From: a virus
Direction: 5' to 3' (one strand)
Virus record (IMG/VR): IMGVR_UViG_3300050821_009805
Location: 1-44,006 of that record
DNA: 44,006 nucleotides
Shown here: positions 7,270-12,542 of the stretch, piece by piece
How positions within the stretch are numbered: position 1 is the stretch's first letter
Layout of the letters: each line of letters starts with the position of its first letter
Program-made: the position numbers and the translations under genes
Notes under the pieces: model-generated
The model's input: the letters and a program-made list of their open reading frames with translations, nothing else
Databases searched by the model: none
Told to the model about the DNA's origin: nothing

Positions 7270-7359
7270 CCTGCCTTGCGATGCCCTGCCGAACCAAGCC
7301 ATACCGAACTAAGCCCAGCCCTGCTACGCCATGCCCTACTAAACCGCGCCGAGAAAAAC
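7270..7359. repeat. Degenerate pentamer array C (18 units)
   Basis: Eighteen five-base units with the same CNNGC pattern. It is looser than arrays A and B: position 1 is C in 13, position 4 is G in 12 and A in the other six, position 5 is C in 17. It fills the gap between the stop of the secreted protein gene (7361) and the ribosome site of the 201-residue protein. Confidence 0.85.
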
Positions 7360-7360
7360 C

Positions 7361-7630
7361 TTACCGACTCACTCCACCATATCCCCCATACCCACGCCCA
7401 TAGTCCCGGCTCACACCACCCCCATCTCCATACGACGGAGCCGGCGTGTACCGATACTCCTGAACCGACGACCCAGGAGACACAAACACCCCACCACTCC
7501 CGTCCCGGTTGCTCCGGTACTCCGTCACGCTATGCCCCGGATCGATGATCACACCGTCCCTCAAACCCTGCGCATAGGCCGAAACCGCCCAAACCGCCGA
7601 AAACGCCAGCAATCCCAACAGCTTAACCAT
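7361..7630 (-). CDS. Small secreted Gly/Tyr-rich protein
   Basis: 89 residues with a clear signal peptide (MVKLLGLLAFSAVWAVSAYA, cleavage probably after AYA). The mature part has two similar units, DPGHSVTEYRSNRDGSG and SPGSSVQEYRYTP, followed by a Gly/Tyr/Arg-rich tail. It would be exported to the periplasm or beyond. The ATG at 7630 has GGAGGAGG a few bases upstream. Signal-peptide proteins of this kind are common in bacterial genomes and less so in phages; its role here is unknown. Confidence 0.75.
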   Translation of the reverse strand: MVKLLGLLAFSAVWAVSAYAQGLRDGVIIDPGHSVTEYRSNRDGSGGVFVSPGSSVQEYRYTPAPSYGDGGGVSRDYGRGYGGYGGVSR

Positions 7631-7655
7631 GTTTTCCTCCTCCGCAGCGACTCAC

Positions 7656-7669
7656 TATATATAGGGCGC
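7656..7669. repeat. TATATATAGGGCGC repeat, copy 1 with hairpin
   Basis: The 14 bases TATATATAGGGCGC recur exactly at 7896-7909, 240 bases away; both copies lie between consecutive minus-strand genes. At this copy, bases 7664-7679 form a 6-bp stem (GGGCGC/GCGCCC) closed by a four-base loop (GAGA on the minus strand). It may be a promoter/UTR element or processing hairpin. Confidence 0.6.
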
Positions 7670-7682
7670 TCTCGCGCCCCCC

Positions 7683-7874
7683 TCACTCCTCCACCAGCGC
7701 CGAGATGTCCCACGGTCGGTCCCGCAACGCTCGCGCCGGAAAGGGGACCCGGGCAGGGCGAGGCGCCTTCTCTTCCAACGGCAGCATGTCAGCCGCCAAC
7801 AACACCTCATCCATCCGGCGCCAGTGATCCAGCGCCAACCGACGCCAGTGATCCAGCGGCTTGATCTCAGCCAT
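7683..7874 (-). CDS. Hypothetical protein with a duplicated DHWRR motif
   Basis: 63 residues from MAEIKPLDHWRRLALDHWRR; the ATG at 7874 has GAGGAG about seven bases upstream, which decides it over the longer frame. The LDHWRR motif occurs twice in tandem. The remainder is Pro/Arg/Ala-rich. No family is recognised. Confidence 0.65.
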   Translation of the reverse strand: MAEIKPLDHWRRLALDHWRRMDEVLLAADMLPLEEKAPRPARVPFPARALRDRPWDISALVEE

Positions 7875-7895
7875 CACCCAACTCCTCATGCTGTT

Positions 7896-7909
7896 TATAT
7901 ATAGGGCGC
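7896..7909. repeat. TATATATAGGGCGC repeat, copy 2
   Basis: Second exact copy of the 14-base element, upstream of the 7683-7874 gene and downstream of the 7922-8104 gene. Here the GGCGCC palindrome remains but the perfect hairpin of copy 1 is lost. Confidence 0.55.
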
Positions 7910-7921
7910 CATGCGAGACGC

Positions 7922-8104
7922 TCATTCCGTCAGCCCCCCAACCATCCGACGCCGCTCCAACTCAACCGCTCCACGCGCCCCTAACTCCCGCTCAATCAAT
8001 AACCGCAACCACTCCCCAACACTCCGATGATCCTCCGCCGCCGCGTCAAACAATCGGCGCCGCAAATCCCCACTCAACCGCAAACTAAACGTGCCCTTCT
8101 CCAT
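7922..8104 (-). CDS. Ribbon-helix-helix-like DNA-binding protein
   Basis: 60 residues: MEKGTFSLRLSGDLRRRLFD then a helix-turn-helix pair (AAAEDHRSVGEWLRLLIERELG). A short basic strand followed by two helices is the Arc/CopG layout, which binds DNA as a dimer. The ATG at 8104 overlaps the upstream stop (TGATG). It may regulate this operon or the divergent control region; the target is not shown. Confidence 0.7.
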   Translation of the reverse strand: MEKGTFSLRLSGDLRRRLFDAAAEDHRSVGEWLRLLIERELGARGAVELERRRMVGGLTE

Positions 8105-8310
8105 CACAGACCCTCAAGCAACGCCCATGACGACGGCTCAAAACGATCCTTATCCCCACCCTCTCCCGGATACCGAACCCCACACGGGTCATACTCAGCC
8201 ACACAACCCCCATCCTTTGTCCATAATTCATAAATAGAACGATAAGGACTGTGAGCCTCACCACTGCCACGCGACGATATCACAAAGATCAACTCGACTA
8301 TCTTCGCCAT
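8104..8310 (-). CDS. Hypothetical protein
   Basis: 68 residues from MAKIVELIFVISSRGSGEAH. The ATG at 8310 overlaps the stop of the small membrane gene (TGATG), so the longer frame that starts at 8445 is not used. The hydrophobic start is short for a membrane span; the rest is polar with two Cys. Function unknown. Confidence 0.62.
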   Translation of the reverse strand: MAKIVELIFVISSRGSGEAHSPYRSIYELWTKDGGCVAEYDPCGVRYPGEGGDKDRFEPSSWALLEGL

Positions 8311-8426
8311 CAATCCATTACCCACTCTATCGCCATTATCACCAATACCCACGACAATACCGACAAACCAATGATCACCAATGCCCGAATACCTACCGGA
8401 TACTTCTCGGATGGCGGGCAATCCAT
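8310..8426 (-). CDS. Single-span membrane mini-protein
   Basis: 38 residues: MDCPPSEKYPVGIRA then a strong membrane segment (LVIIGLSVLSWVLVIMAIEW). The ATG at 8426 and the stop at 8310 are joined to both neighbours by TGATG overlaps, and GGGGAG lies just upstream. The Pro-rich head and single span parallel the mini-protein at 5754-5873. Confidence 0.68.
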   Translation of the reverse strand: MDCPPSEKYPVGIRALVIIGLSVLSWVLVIMAIEWVMD

Positions 8427-8698
8427 CACTCCCCAATCCTTTCAACTAACTCAGCAATAACCGAGCGCGATTCTTCCACATTCACAAGCAAATCCTTCAA
8501 TCTCTTAACAAAAGAAACATCCAAACCAACAACCTCATACGTCGTTACCCGCAATCCACACCCTTCACACCTACGGCGGCGGCGAACACGACGGTCACGA
8601 TCATTACCAGTAACACTCGCACGACTGTCTAATACTCGCATTATCCCGCCACACACACACAAAAACCCGGTAGATGCTTCAGTCGTTCGATGTCCCAT
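8426..8698 (-). CDS. NrdR-like zinc-ribbon protein
   Basis: 90 residues from MGHRTTEASTGFLCVCGGIM. The segment CVCGGIMRVLDSRASV, then RRRRRCEGCGLRVTTYEVV matches the N-terminal zinc ribbon of the ribonucleotide-reductase repressor NrdR (CPxC...TRVLDSR...RRRRECxxCGxRFTTYE). The NrdR ATP-cone domain is missing; instead there is a 40-residue helical tail. The ATG at 8698 has TAGGAG upstream. It is the first gene of the long leftward operon, next to the control region, so a regulator role is likely; no ribonucleotide reductase gene is seen here. Confidence 0.82.
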   Translation of the reverse strand: MGHRTTEASTGFLCVCGGIMRVLDSRASVTGNDRDRRVRRRRRCEGCGLRVTTYEVVGLDVSFVKRLKDLLVNVEESRSVIAELVERIGE

Positions 8699-9016
8699 AC
8701 CAACTCCTATACTCCTAAATGTACGACGATGCAACACAATGTCGTACGGTTTTCGCAAAATTTTTATCCGGGCGTAACGATGGGGGTACTTCGCATCCGC
8801 CGCGGCCGGTCCCGACGGCCTCCCCCGAAACTTGGCCTAGAAACGCTACGACGCAGGTGCGTTGCATACGAACAAACCATGCACATCGCGTGCAACCGCC
8901 TTAGTATGGCGGTAACACCATAACAATATCAATGGATTAACACGTCAAAGTGTAACGTCAGTATAACCGACGCATTGAATTGACCATGCTCGACGCATTG
9001 CATAGCCTCGCTGGCC
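8699..9016. promoter_or_regulatory. Divergent control region
   Basis: 318 bases without a convincing gene, between operons that point away from each other. It holds an inverted repeat GTACGAC (8721-8727) / GTCGTAC (8741-8747) with a 13-base spacer, just upstream of the NrdR-like gene. It also holds a 10-base direct repeat CGACGCATTG at 8968-8977 and 8991-9000 with TTGACC (8980-8985) between the copies. These look like operator and promoter parts, but no complete sigma-70 promoter can be fixed by eye. Confidence 0.6.
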
Positions 9017-9445
9017 ATGCCTAACCCATTGCAATTACCGCCAGGTCTAGACCCCGTTACAGCTGGTCGGCTTGGCCTATGGCTACTTGGAAAGAGATCG
9101 CACCTCCGTGCACAGCATCGCGACTACCATAGGTCACGGGTTCCACATGGTACGCGATGGTTAAGCAGACGCTTTACCAAGCTTGTTTGCCGTTGGGGTA
9201 TTCACGACTATCCCGGTTGGATACGAGCATTTTCAGAGATACTTGGAGTCAAGCCGGGTCGGGGTAAGGTTCTTTTGTACTCACCTGATGAGCAAGTGAG
9301 CTATCGGCATTTGGTAAGGATGCTGGAATACGGATTAGAGGTGCGAGCGGACTGGGACGAGTTGATTGCCGATCTTGAAGCGCACATAGCGTCTCGCCCT
9401 CCGCCTAAACGACGCGGCATCAGAGGTGGCGGTAAAACCGGCTGA
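9017..9445 (+). CDS. Hypothetical protein
   Basis: 142 residues (MPNPLQLPPGLDPVTAGRLG onward), basic at both ends with a KRRGIRGGGKTG tail and Trp-rich centre. There is no clear ribosome site before the ATG at 9017. It is first in the rightward early operon. A basic charge suggests nucleic acid contact; no family is recognised. Confidence 0.7.
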   Translation: MPNPLQLPPGLDPVTAGRLGLWLLGKRSHLRAQHRDYHRSRVPHGTRWLSRRFTKLVCRWGIHDYPGWIRAFSEILGVKPGRGKVLLYSPDEQVSYRHLVRMLEYGLEVRADWDELIADLEAHIASRPPPKRRGIRGGGKTG

Positions 9446-9475
9446 CCCCCTCATTATCTAAAATTTGATACGATT

Positions 9476-9487
9476 CGCAAATTAGCG
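9476..9487. promoter_or_regulatory. Operator-like CGCNAATTNGCG site
   Basis: CGCAAATTAGCG sits three bases before a TTGACC promoter element. The same core followed by GTATTGAC-type sequence occurs at 23829-23848. The stretch from here through the -35 matches that region at 17 of 22 positions. It is the likely binding site of a shared repressor. Confidence 0.65.
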
Positions 9488-9489
9488 TA

Positions 9490-9518
9490 TTGACCCTATA
9501 AGAACGTAGCATTATGTT
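9490..9518 (+). promoter_or_regulatory. Sigma-70-type promoter
   Basis: TTGACC (9490-9495), a 17-base spacer, and TATGTT (9513-9518), about 25 bases before the start codon at 9544. The spacing is ideal. The operator-like palindrome abuts the -35 element. Confidence 0.75.
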
Positions 9519-9543
9519 ACGTATATCAGATGGGAGAGACGAG

Positions 9544-9678
9544 ATGACGCAAACCGAAATCATCATTCGCCGCATGAAGCAGCTGGACGATTGGTACACC
9601 GACGGTTGGCTGACCACGGAAGAGTATGAGGCTCGGATGTCGGCTTACCGCATGATGCTAATGGCAACTGATTGCTAA
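9544..9678 (+). CDS. 44-residue hypothetical protein
   Basis: MTQTEIIIRRMKQLDDWYTD onward, helical and Met-rich, ending ATDC. GGGAGAGACGAG lies directly before the ATG and the promoter at 9490 serves it. The size and position fit an early phage mini-protein. Function unknown. Confidence 0.7.
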   Translation: MTQTEIIIRRMKQLDDWYTDGWLTTEEYEARMSAYRMMLMATDC

Positions 9679-9706
9679 ACGAGCGGCAGCTGGAGGAGCA
9701 CAGACA

Positions 9707-9934
9707 ATGACCACCATAGCGAAAAATCGGATCGAAAAGTTTCTACCAAAGGTAACGGGTGGCAAGTTCTATTCGCTTAGTAATCACTTCATAGGTGAAG
9801 AAGCGACGGCTGAGCAAATTGTGTCGTTTGTGCGTTTCTGGACCGACCACGGGTTAGGGAAGATGACCTTAGATGGAACGCATGGGCGTTACCGTTTGCA
9901 CTCAAACGAATGGGCAGAGTTTGAAGTGATATAG
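9707..9934 (+). CDS. Hypothetical protein
   Basis: 75 residues (MTTIAKNRIEKFLPKVTGGK onward). GGAGGAG precedes the ATG by about nine bases. It has a winged-helix-like run (EEATAEQIVSFVRFW...YRLHSNEWAEFEVI) but no diagnostic motif. Confidence 0.72.
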   Translation: MTTIAKNRIEKFLPKVTGGKFYSLSNHFIGEEATAEQIVSFVRFWTDHGLGKMTLDGTHGRYRLHSNEWAEFEVI

Positions 9935-9945
9935 CTTAATTAAAC

Positions 9946-9966
9946 GCCGCGCGACAGGCGCGCGGC
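9946..9966 (+). repeat. Recurring GC hairpin, copy 1
   Basis: GCCGCGCG (9946-9953) and CGCGCGGC (9959-9966) form a perfect 8-bp stem with loop ACAGG, followed by ATAGCTAACGGAG, the ribosome site of the next gene. Related elements lie at 10101, 10457 and 10954. Confidence 0.8.
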
Positions 9967-9988
9967 ATAGCTAACGGAGCCTAGAACC

Positions 9989-10084
9989 ATGAATAGATTT
10001 TACCTCAAACGGCAAGGTGGATTGATGTTCTGGCGGATCGGCCGGTTAGGCGGATCGTTCTACCTCGCAACGCGCGCGGCATAG
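9989..10084 (+). CDS. 31-residue mini-protein
   Basis: MNRFYLKRQGGLMFWRIGRL onward, basic and aromatic. CGGAG lies about 11 bases upstream, within the post-hairpin leader. Its last codons (GCG GCA TAG) coincide with another copy of the GCGCGGCATAG motif. It may be a translated leader rather than a functional protein. Confidence 0.5.
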   Translation: MNRFYLKRQGGLMFWRIGRLGGSFYLATRAA

Positions 10085-10100
10085 GCCGTAGCGATTGGCG

Positions 10101-10125
10101 CGCGCGGCATAGCTAAGGGAGCGAG
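10101..10125 (+). repeat. GCGCGCGGCATAGCTA leader element, copy 2
   Basis: CGCGCGGC (10101-10108) followed by ATAGCTAAGGGAGCGAG, matching the right arm and leader of the other copies. The left arm is reduced to GCCG at 10085-10088, so the stem is weaker. It supplies the ribosome site for the gene at 10130. Confidence 0.65.
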
Positions 10126-10129
10126 TGAG

Positions 10130-10453
10130 ATGAGCGTTGCATCGGTTAATGGGCGGAACAGAGAGCGGCGTTTAACGAGCGCCTTGCAGACCGATCCGCA
10201 GCATCTTGAGAAGCGCCGGATTGCGCTTGCGGGGAAGCGGGCAGCCCAACCGAAATCCGCGCTCCCGCTGCATGTTCTTTACATGCGAGCATGGCGCAAA
10301 GCAGGGAAACCTGCCGATTTTCCAAGCTGCGCAGACTGGATTAAAAACGATGGCAAATGGCTGGATCGTCAATTAGACAACGCCAGCGCTATCGTCAAGT
10401 CATGGCCTAAGAAGAAAAAGGATTATATGCTTTCTCAATTTGAAGGCGATTAA
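10130..10453 (+). CDS. Hypothetical protein
   Basis: 107 residues (MSVASVNGRNRERRLTSALQ onward), strongly basic, with KSWPKKKKDYMLSQFEGD at the C-terminus. GGGAGCGAG precedes the ATG. No family recognised; its charge fits nucleic acid binding. Confidence 0.72.
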   Translation: MSVASVNGRNRERRLTSALQTDPQHLEKRRIALAGKRAAQPKSALPLHVLYMRAWRKAGKPADFPSCADWIKNDGKWLDRQLDNASAIVKSWPKKKKDYMLSQFEGD

Positions 10454-10456
10454 CCC

Positions 10457-10477
10457 GCCACGCGATAGGCGCGCGGC
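10457..10477 (+). repeat. Recurring GC hairpin, copy 3
   Basis: GCCACGCG (10457-10464) and CGCGCGGC (10470-10477) form an 8-bp stem with one A-C mismatch and a five-base loop ATAGG, followed by ATAGCTAGGGAGCGAG, the ribosome site of the gene at 10497. The geometry equals copy 1. Confidence 0.78.
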
Positions 10478-10496
10478 ATAGCTAGGGAGCGAGACA

Positions 10497-10934
10497 ATGG
10501 CAAAGATCAGCGCACACGGTAGGGAGATTGGCACTGTGTATTTCACGGTGAAGGCAAAGCGTTATATGAGTGACGGAACGGTTCTGGTCAATCAAGGTTT
10601 CGGCTGGAAACTTGGTCCGAAACTCAAACCTGGCGTAACGCCACAGGAGGCTTACGATCGGCAGGTTGCGCACCAACGTGAAGAATTGTCACGGCGTCCC
10701 CGCACGTTAGCTTATCGCAAGGAACTGCACGCGCTTGCTGGCATGTCGAAACGGTGGAAGCTGCACATGGCTGTTGAGTTGATGCCGGATGATCCCGATG
10801 GTGTGTGGTCAGAAGCATGCGATGGCTACGGCGACAACTGCTCGGCGGATATCGATGAAGTTGCACACCTCTGCATGCTTTACAAAAACGCAGTCGCTGA
10901 AACCGCGCGGTTACGCGAGACGGTAGCTGCCTAA
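10497..10934 (+). CDS. Hypothetical protein
   Basis: 145 residues (MAKISAHGREIGTVYFTVKA onward). The N-terminal third looks beta-rich and the rest helical, with a Cys/Asp-rich segment (EACDGYGDNCSADIDEVAHLC). Not recognised. GGGAGCGAGACA precedes the ATG. Confidence 0.75.
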   Translation: MAKISAHGREIGTVYFTVKAKRYMSDGTVLVNQGFGWKLGPKLKPGVTPQEAYDRQVAHQREELSRRPRTLAYRKELHALAGMSKRWKLHMAVELMPDDPDGVWSEACDGYGDNCSADIDEVAHLCMLYKNAVAETARLRETVAA

Positions 10935-10953
10935 CTACGAGTCCTGCTCAATC

Positions 10954-10982
10954 GCCGCGTGACAACAGCAAGAACGCGCGGC
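10954..10982 (+). repeat. Recurring GC hairpin, copy 4 (long loop)
   Basis: GCCGCGTG (10954-10961) and CGCGCGGC (10975-10982) give about 7 pairs around a longer loop. The downstream leader differs (GCAAAACGTGGGAGAGA), and that leader itself recurs before the gene at 11247. Confidence 0.6.
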
Positions 10983-11022
10983 GACTAGCAGTACCAGTCT
11001 GCAAAACGTGGGAGAGAGACGA

Positions 11023-11220
11023 ATGCGTAAATTTCCTCTGATCGAGCTAGCTTATCGCCGCACCATCGGTGCCGGCATCGTCGTGAACCTAACGGGCTAC
11101 TTTGGCGCAAACTTTCGCGTCATGCGCGGCAGCGACGACAAGCGATATCTATGCGTCATTGCATGGTATCCACGCACTCGCAAGCTACTCGGCTACAAGC
11201 AAGCATCGTGCCGCATCTGA
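11023..11220 (+). CDS. Hypothetical protein
   Basis: 65 residues from MRKFPLIELAYRRTIGAGIV; GGGAGAGAGACGA precedes the ATG at 11023. It seems to be a small beta-barrel-like protein (FRVMRGSDDKRYLCVIAWYP). No family recognised. Confidence 0.68.
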   Translation: MRKFPLIELAYRRTIGAGIVVNLTGYFGANFRVMRGSDDKRYLCVIAWYPRTRKLLGYKQASCRI

Positions 11221-11246
11221 TCACTTGCAAACGTGGGAGAGAAAAG

Positions 11247-11384
11247 ATGAACCTAGACACTTTCGACATGATCGGTTGCATTAAAAAACTTGGCGTGAGC
11301 GATGACGATGCATGGGCGTTGCGGCGCATCGCTATGCAGTTGCAGCGCTGGCATGAGCTGGCTGGCGCGACAAGCACGCGATGA
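11247..11384 (+). CDS. 45-residue hypothetical protein
   Basis: MNLDTFDMIGCIKKLGVSDD onward, helical. Its leader GCAAACGTGGGAGAGA repeats the leader before the 11023 gene, giving a strong ribosome site. Function unknown. Confidence 0.65.
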   Translation: MNLDTFDMIGCIKKLGVSDDDAWALRRIAMQLQRWHELAGATSTR

Positions 11385-11452
11385 AGGAAACACTTAGGGC
11401 CATACATCGGCCGTCGCTACAAAGGCAACAAGAGCGGCGGCCTATTGTGTGA
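11381..11452 (+). CDS. Possible 23-residue mini-ORF
   Basis: An ATG overlapping the previous stop (ATGA) opens MKETLRAIHRPSLQRQQERR, ending at 11452. Coupling is the only support; it could be a chance frame. Confidence 0.3.
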   Translation: MKETLRAIHRPSLQRQQERRPIV

Positions 11453-11470
11453 CTAAGAGAAACGGAGGGT

Positions 11471-11716
11471 ATGACCATGACTCCGCGCGAGAGGGCAGAC
11501 GATATTGAGCGAAAGCTTCCTCACCATCTCAGGTTTGTCGCCCCCATTAATCGGAATGCATTTTTGGATGCTCTTGAGATCGGCATCACCGAGCACGTCC
11601 GCGCGCTGCTGGCGGAAACGCCGGAGACGATGGAGTTGCTTACCTACGGGCCCCTAGATGAAGAAGACGCTAGGTGGACCCTCGCCGCCCTCCGCAGAAA
11701 GGCCCTTGGAGAATGA
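11471..11716 (+). CDS. Hypothetical protein
   Basis: 81 residues (MTMTPRERADDIERKLPHHL onward), helical and acidic. ACGGAGGGT directly precedes the ATG at 11471; a second ATG two codons later is possible with better spacing. Not recognised. Confidence 0.68.
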   Translation: MTMTPRERADDIERKLPHHLRFVAPINRNAFLDALEIGITEHVRALLAETPETMELLTYGPLDEEDARWTLAALRRKALGE

Positions 11717-11719
11717 CCG

Positions 11720-11959
11720 ATGACTGATCCCGAATTGCTCGAAATGTCGGGCCGCGCCTTATTTGGCACGGACTGGCATCGCGGGCTGGCGCGTGCTCTG
11801 TCGGTCAACGACAGCTCCGTGCGGAATTGGATGCATGGTCGCAACGCAGTGCCTCCGGGCATATGGGATGATCTCGCGGCACTGTTAACAGAGCGGCAGG
11901 GCAAGATCACCGAGACGATTGCCACGCTAGCCGCATCTCGCGCGCGCCAGAGCGCATGA
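11720..11959 (+). CDS. HTH-type DNA-binding protein
   Basis: 79 residues. RALSVNDSSVRNWMHGRNAVP near residues 26-46 has the helix-turn-helix pattern of XRE/Cro-like proteins, with VRNW as the recognition helix, followed by a helical LLTERQGKITETIATL tail. It is likely a small transcription regulator of the early operon. A strong hairpin follows its stop. Confidence 0.72.
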   Translation: MTDPELLEMSGRALFGTDWHRGLARALSVNDSSVRNWMHGRNAVPPGIWDDLAALLTERQGKITETIATLAASRARQSA

Positions 11960-11965
11960 AAGCTT

Positions 11966-11991
11966 GTGGCTGGTACTACCCTACCAGCCAC
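11966..11991. repeat. 9-bp perfect hairpin after HTH gene
   Basis: GTGGCTGGT (11966-11974) and ACCAGCCAC (11983-11991) pair perfectly around an eight-base loop, seven bases after the HTH stop codon. There is no T-run, so it is not a classic intrinsic terminator; it may be an mRNA-stabilising or attenuating structure. Confidence 0.7.
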
Positions 11992-12057
11992 CATGCTCCC
12001 CGCGCTGTACGGCGCTCGCAGCGGCACTAGCGTCGATTTGGATATAGGAGAATAGGA

Positions 12058-12276
12058 ATGATAGATCACAAAGCAGCGGCGCGGCGCGTCGCGCGACAGC
12101 TTGGTGCGACATTAGCATACCGCCGCACGGCGCATGCACAACACGTCGACATCTATTTACCGAAAGGTATGGAGTTTGATGGGAATGAAGGATTAGACGC
12201 GCTCCACCACGAATGCGAGCTAGACGAAGATATCTGGCCCGGCGTGTTGGCTGACTTAGTGGTTTGCGCTGCATGA
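12058..12276 (+). CDS. Hypothetical protein
   Basis: 72 residues (MIDHKAAARRVARQLGATLA onward), alpha/beta, acidic C-terminal half. The leader ATAGGAGAATAGGA gives a clear ribosome site. Its stop overlaps the next HTH gene (ATGA). Confidence 0.7.
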   Translation: MIDHKAAARRVARQLGATLAYRRTAHAQHVDIYLPKGMEFDGNEGLDALHHECELDEDIWPGVLADLVVCAA

Positions 12277-12542
12277 CGCCCACCGAGCTTCGCGCGACCT
12301 TGGCACAGCTGCGACTGCGCCAGGTCGCGCTCGCGCGTGAGCTTGGCGTGCATCGCGTGACGGTGGCGCGCTGGGTCGCCGGCAAGGTCGAGGTTCCGCG
12401 CCATGTCGCGGCGTGGCTCGCGCTATACGCGCGGTCGGCGGGCCCGCCCCCATCGCGCGAGGAACCGACTCGGCGGTTCCCGGTTGACGGTACGGTGGGG
12501 GTAATCAAGGTAAGCGATGCTCAAAGCAAAACCACTGCGTAA
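12273..12542 (+). CDS. HTH-type DNA-binding protein
   Basis: 89 residues from MTPTELRATLAQLRLRQVAL. QVALARELGVHRVTVARWVA near residues 17-36 is a classic helix-turn-helix, similar to XRE or homeodomain-like bacterial regulators. The tail is Pro/Arg-rich and unstructured. It is coupled to the previous gene, and its end overlaps the end of the convergent CoiA-like gene by 38 bases. Confidence 0.78.
   Translation: MTPTELRATLAQLRLRQVALARELGVHRVTVARWVAGKVEVPRHVAAWLALYARSAGPPPSREEPTRRFPVDGTVGVIKVSDAQSKTTA

Noticed and set aside
5886-7359. The pentamer arrays as a CRISPR array
   Set aside because: The unit is five bases with a variable centre. There are no 20-40 base repeats or spacers, and no cas1/cas2; the Cas4-like nuclease lies far away in a replication module.
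7648-7666. T7-promoter-like sequence on the plus strand (CGACTCACTATA)
   Set aside because: It matches 12 bases of the T7 promoter but has a four-base insertion before GGG. It points against the local genes, and no phage RNA polymerase gene is visible. Treated as chance overlap with the TATATATAGGGCGC element.
8690-8923. Plus-strand frame of 77 residues in the divergent control region
   Set aside because: It overlaps the operator repeats and the NrdR-like gene start, has no ribosome site, and has unnatural composition.
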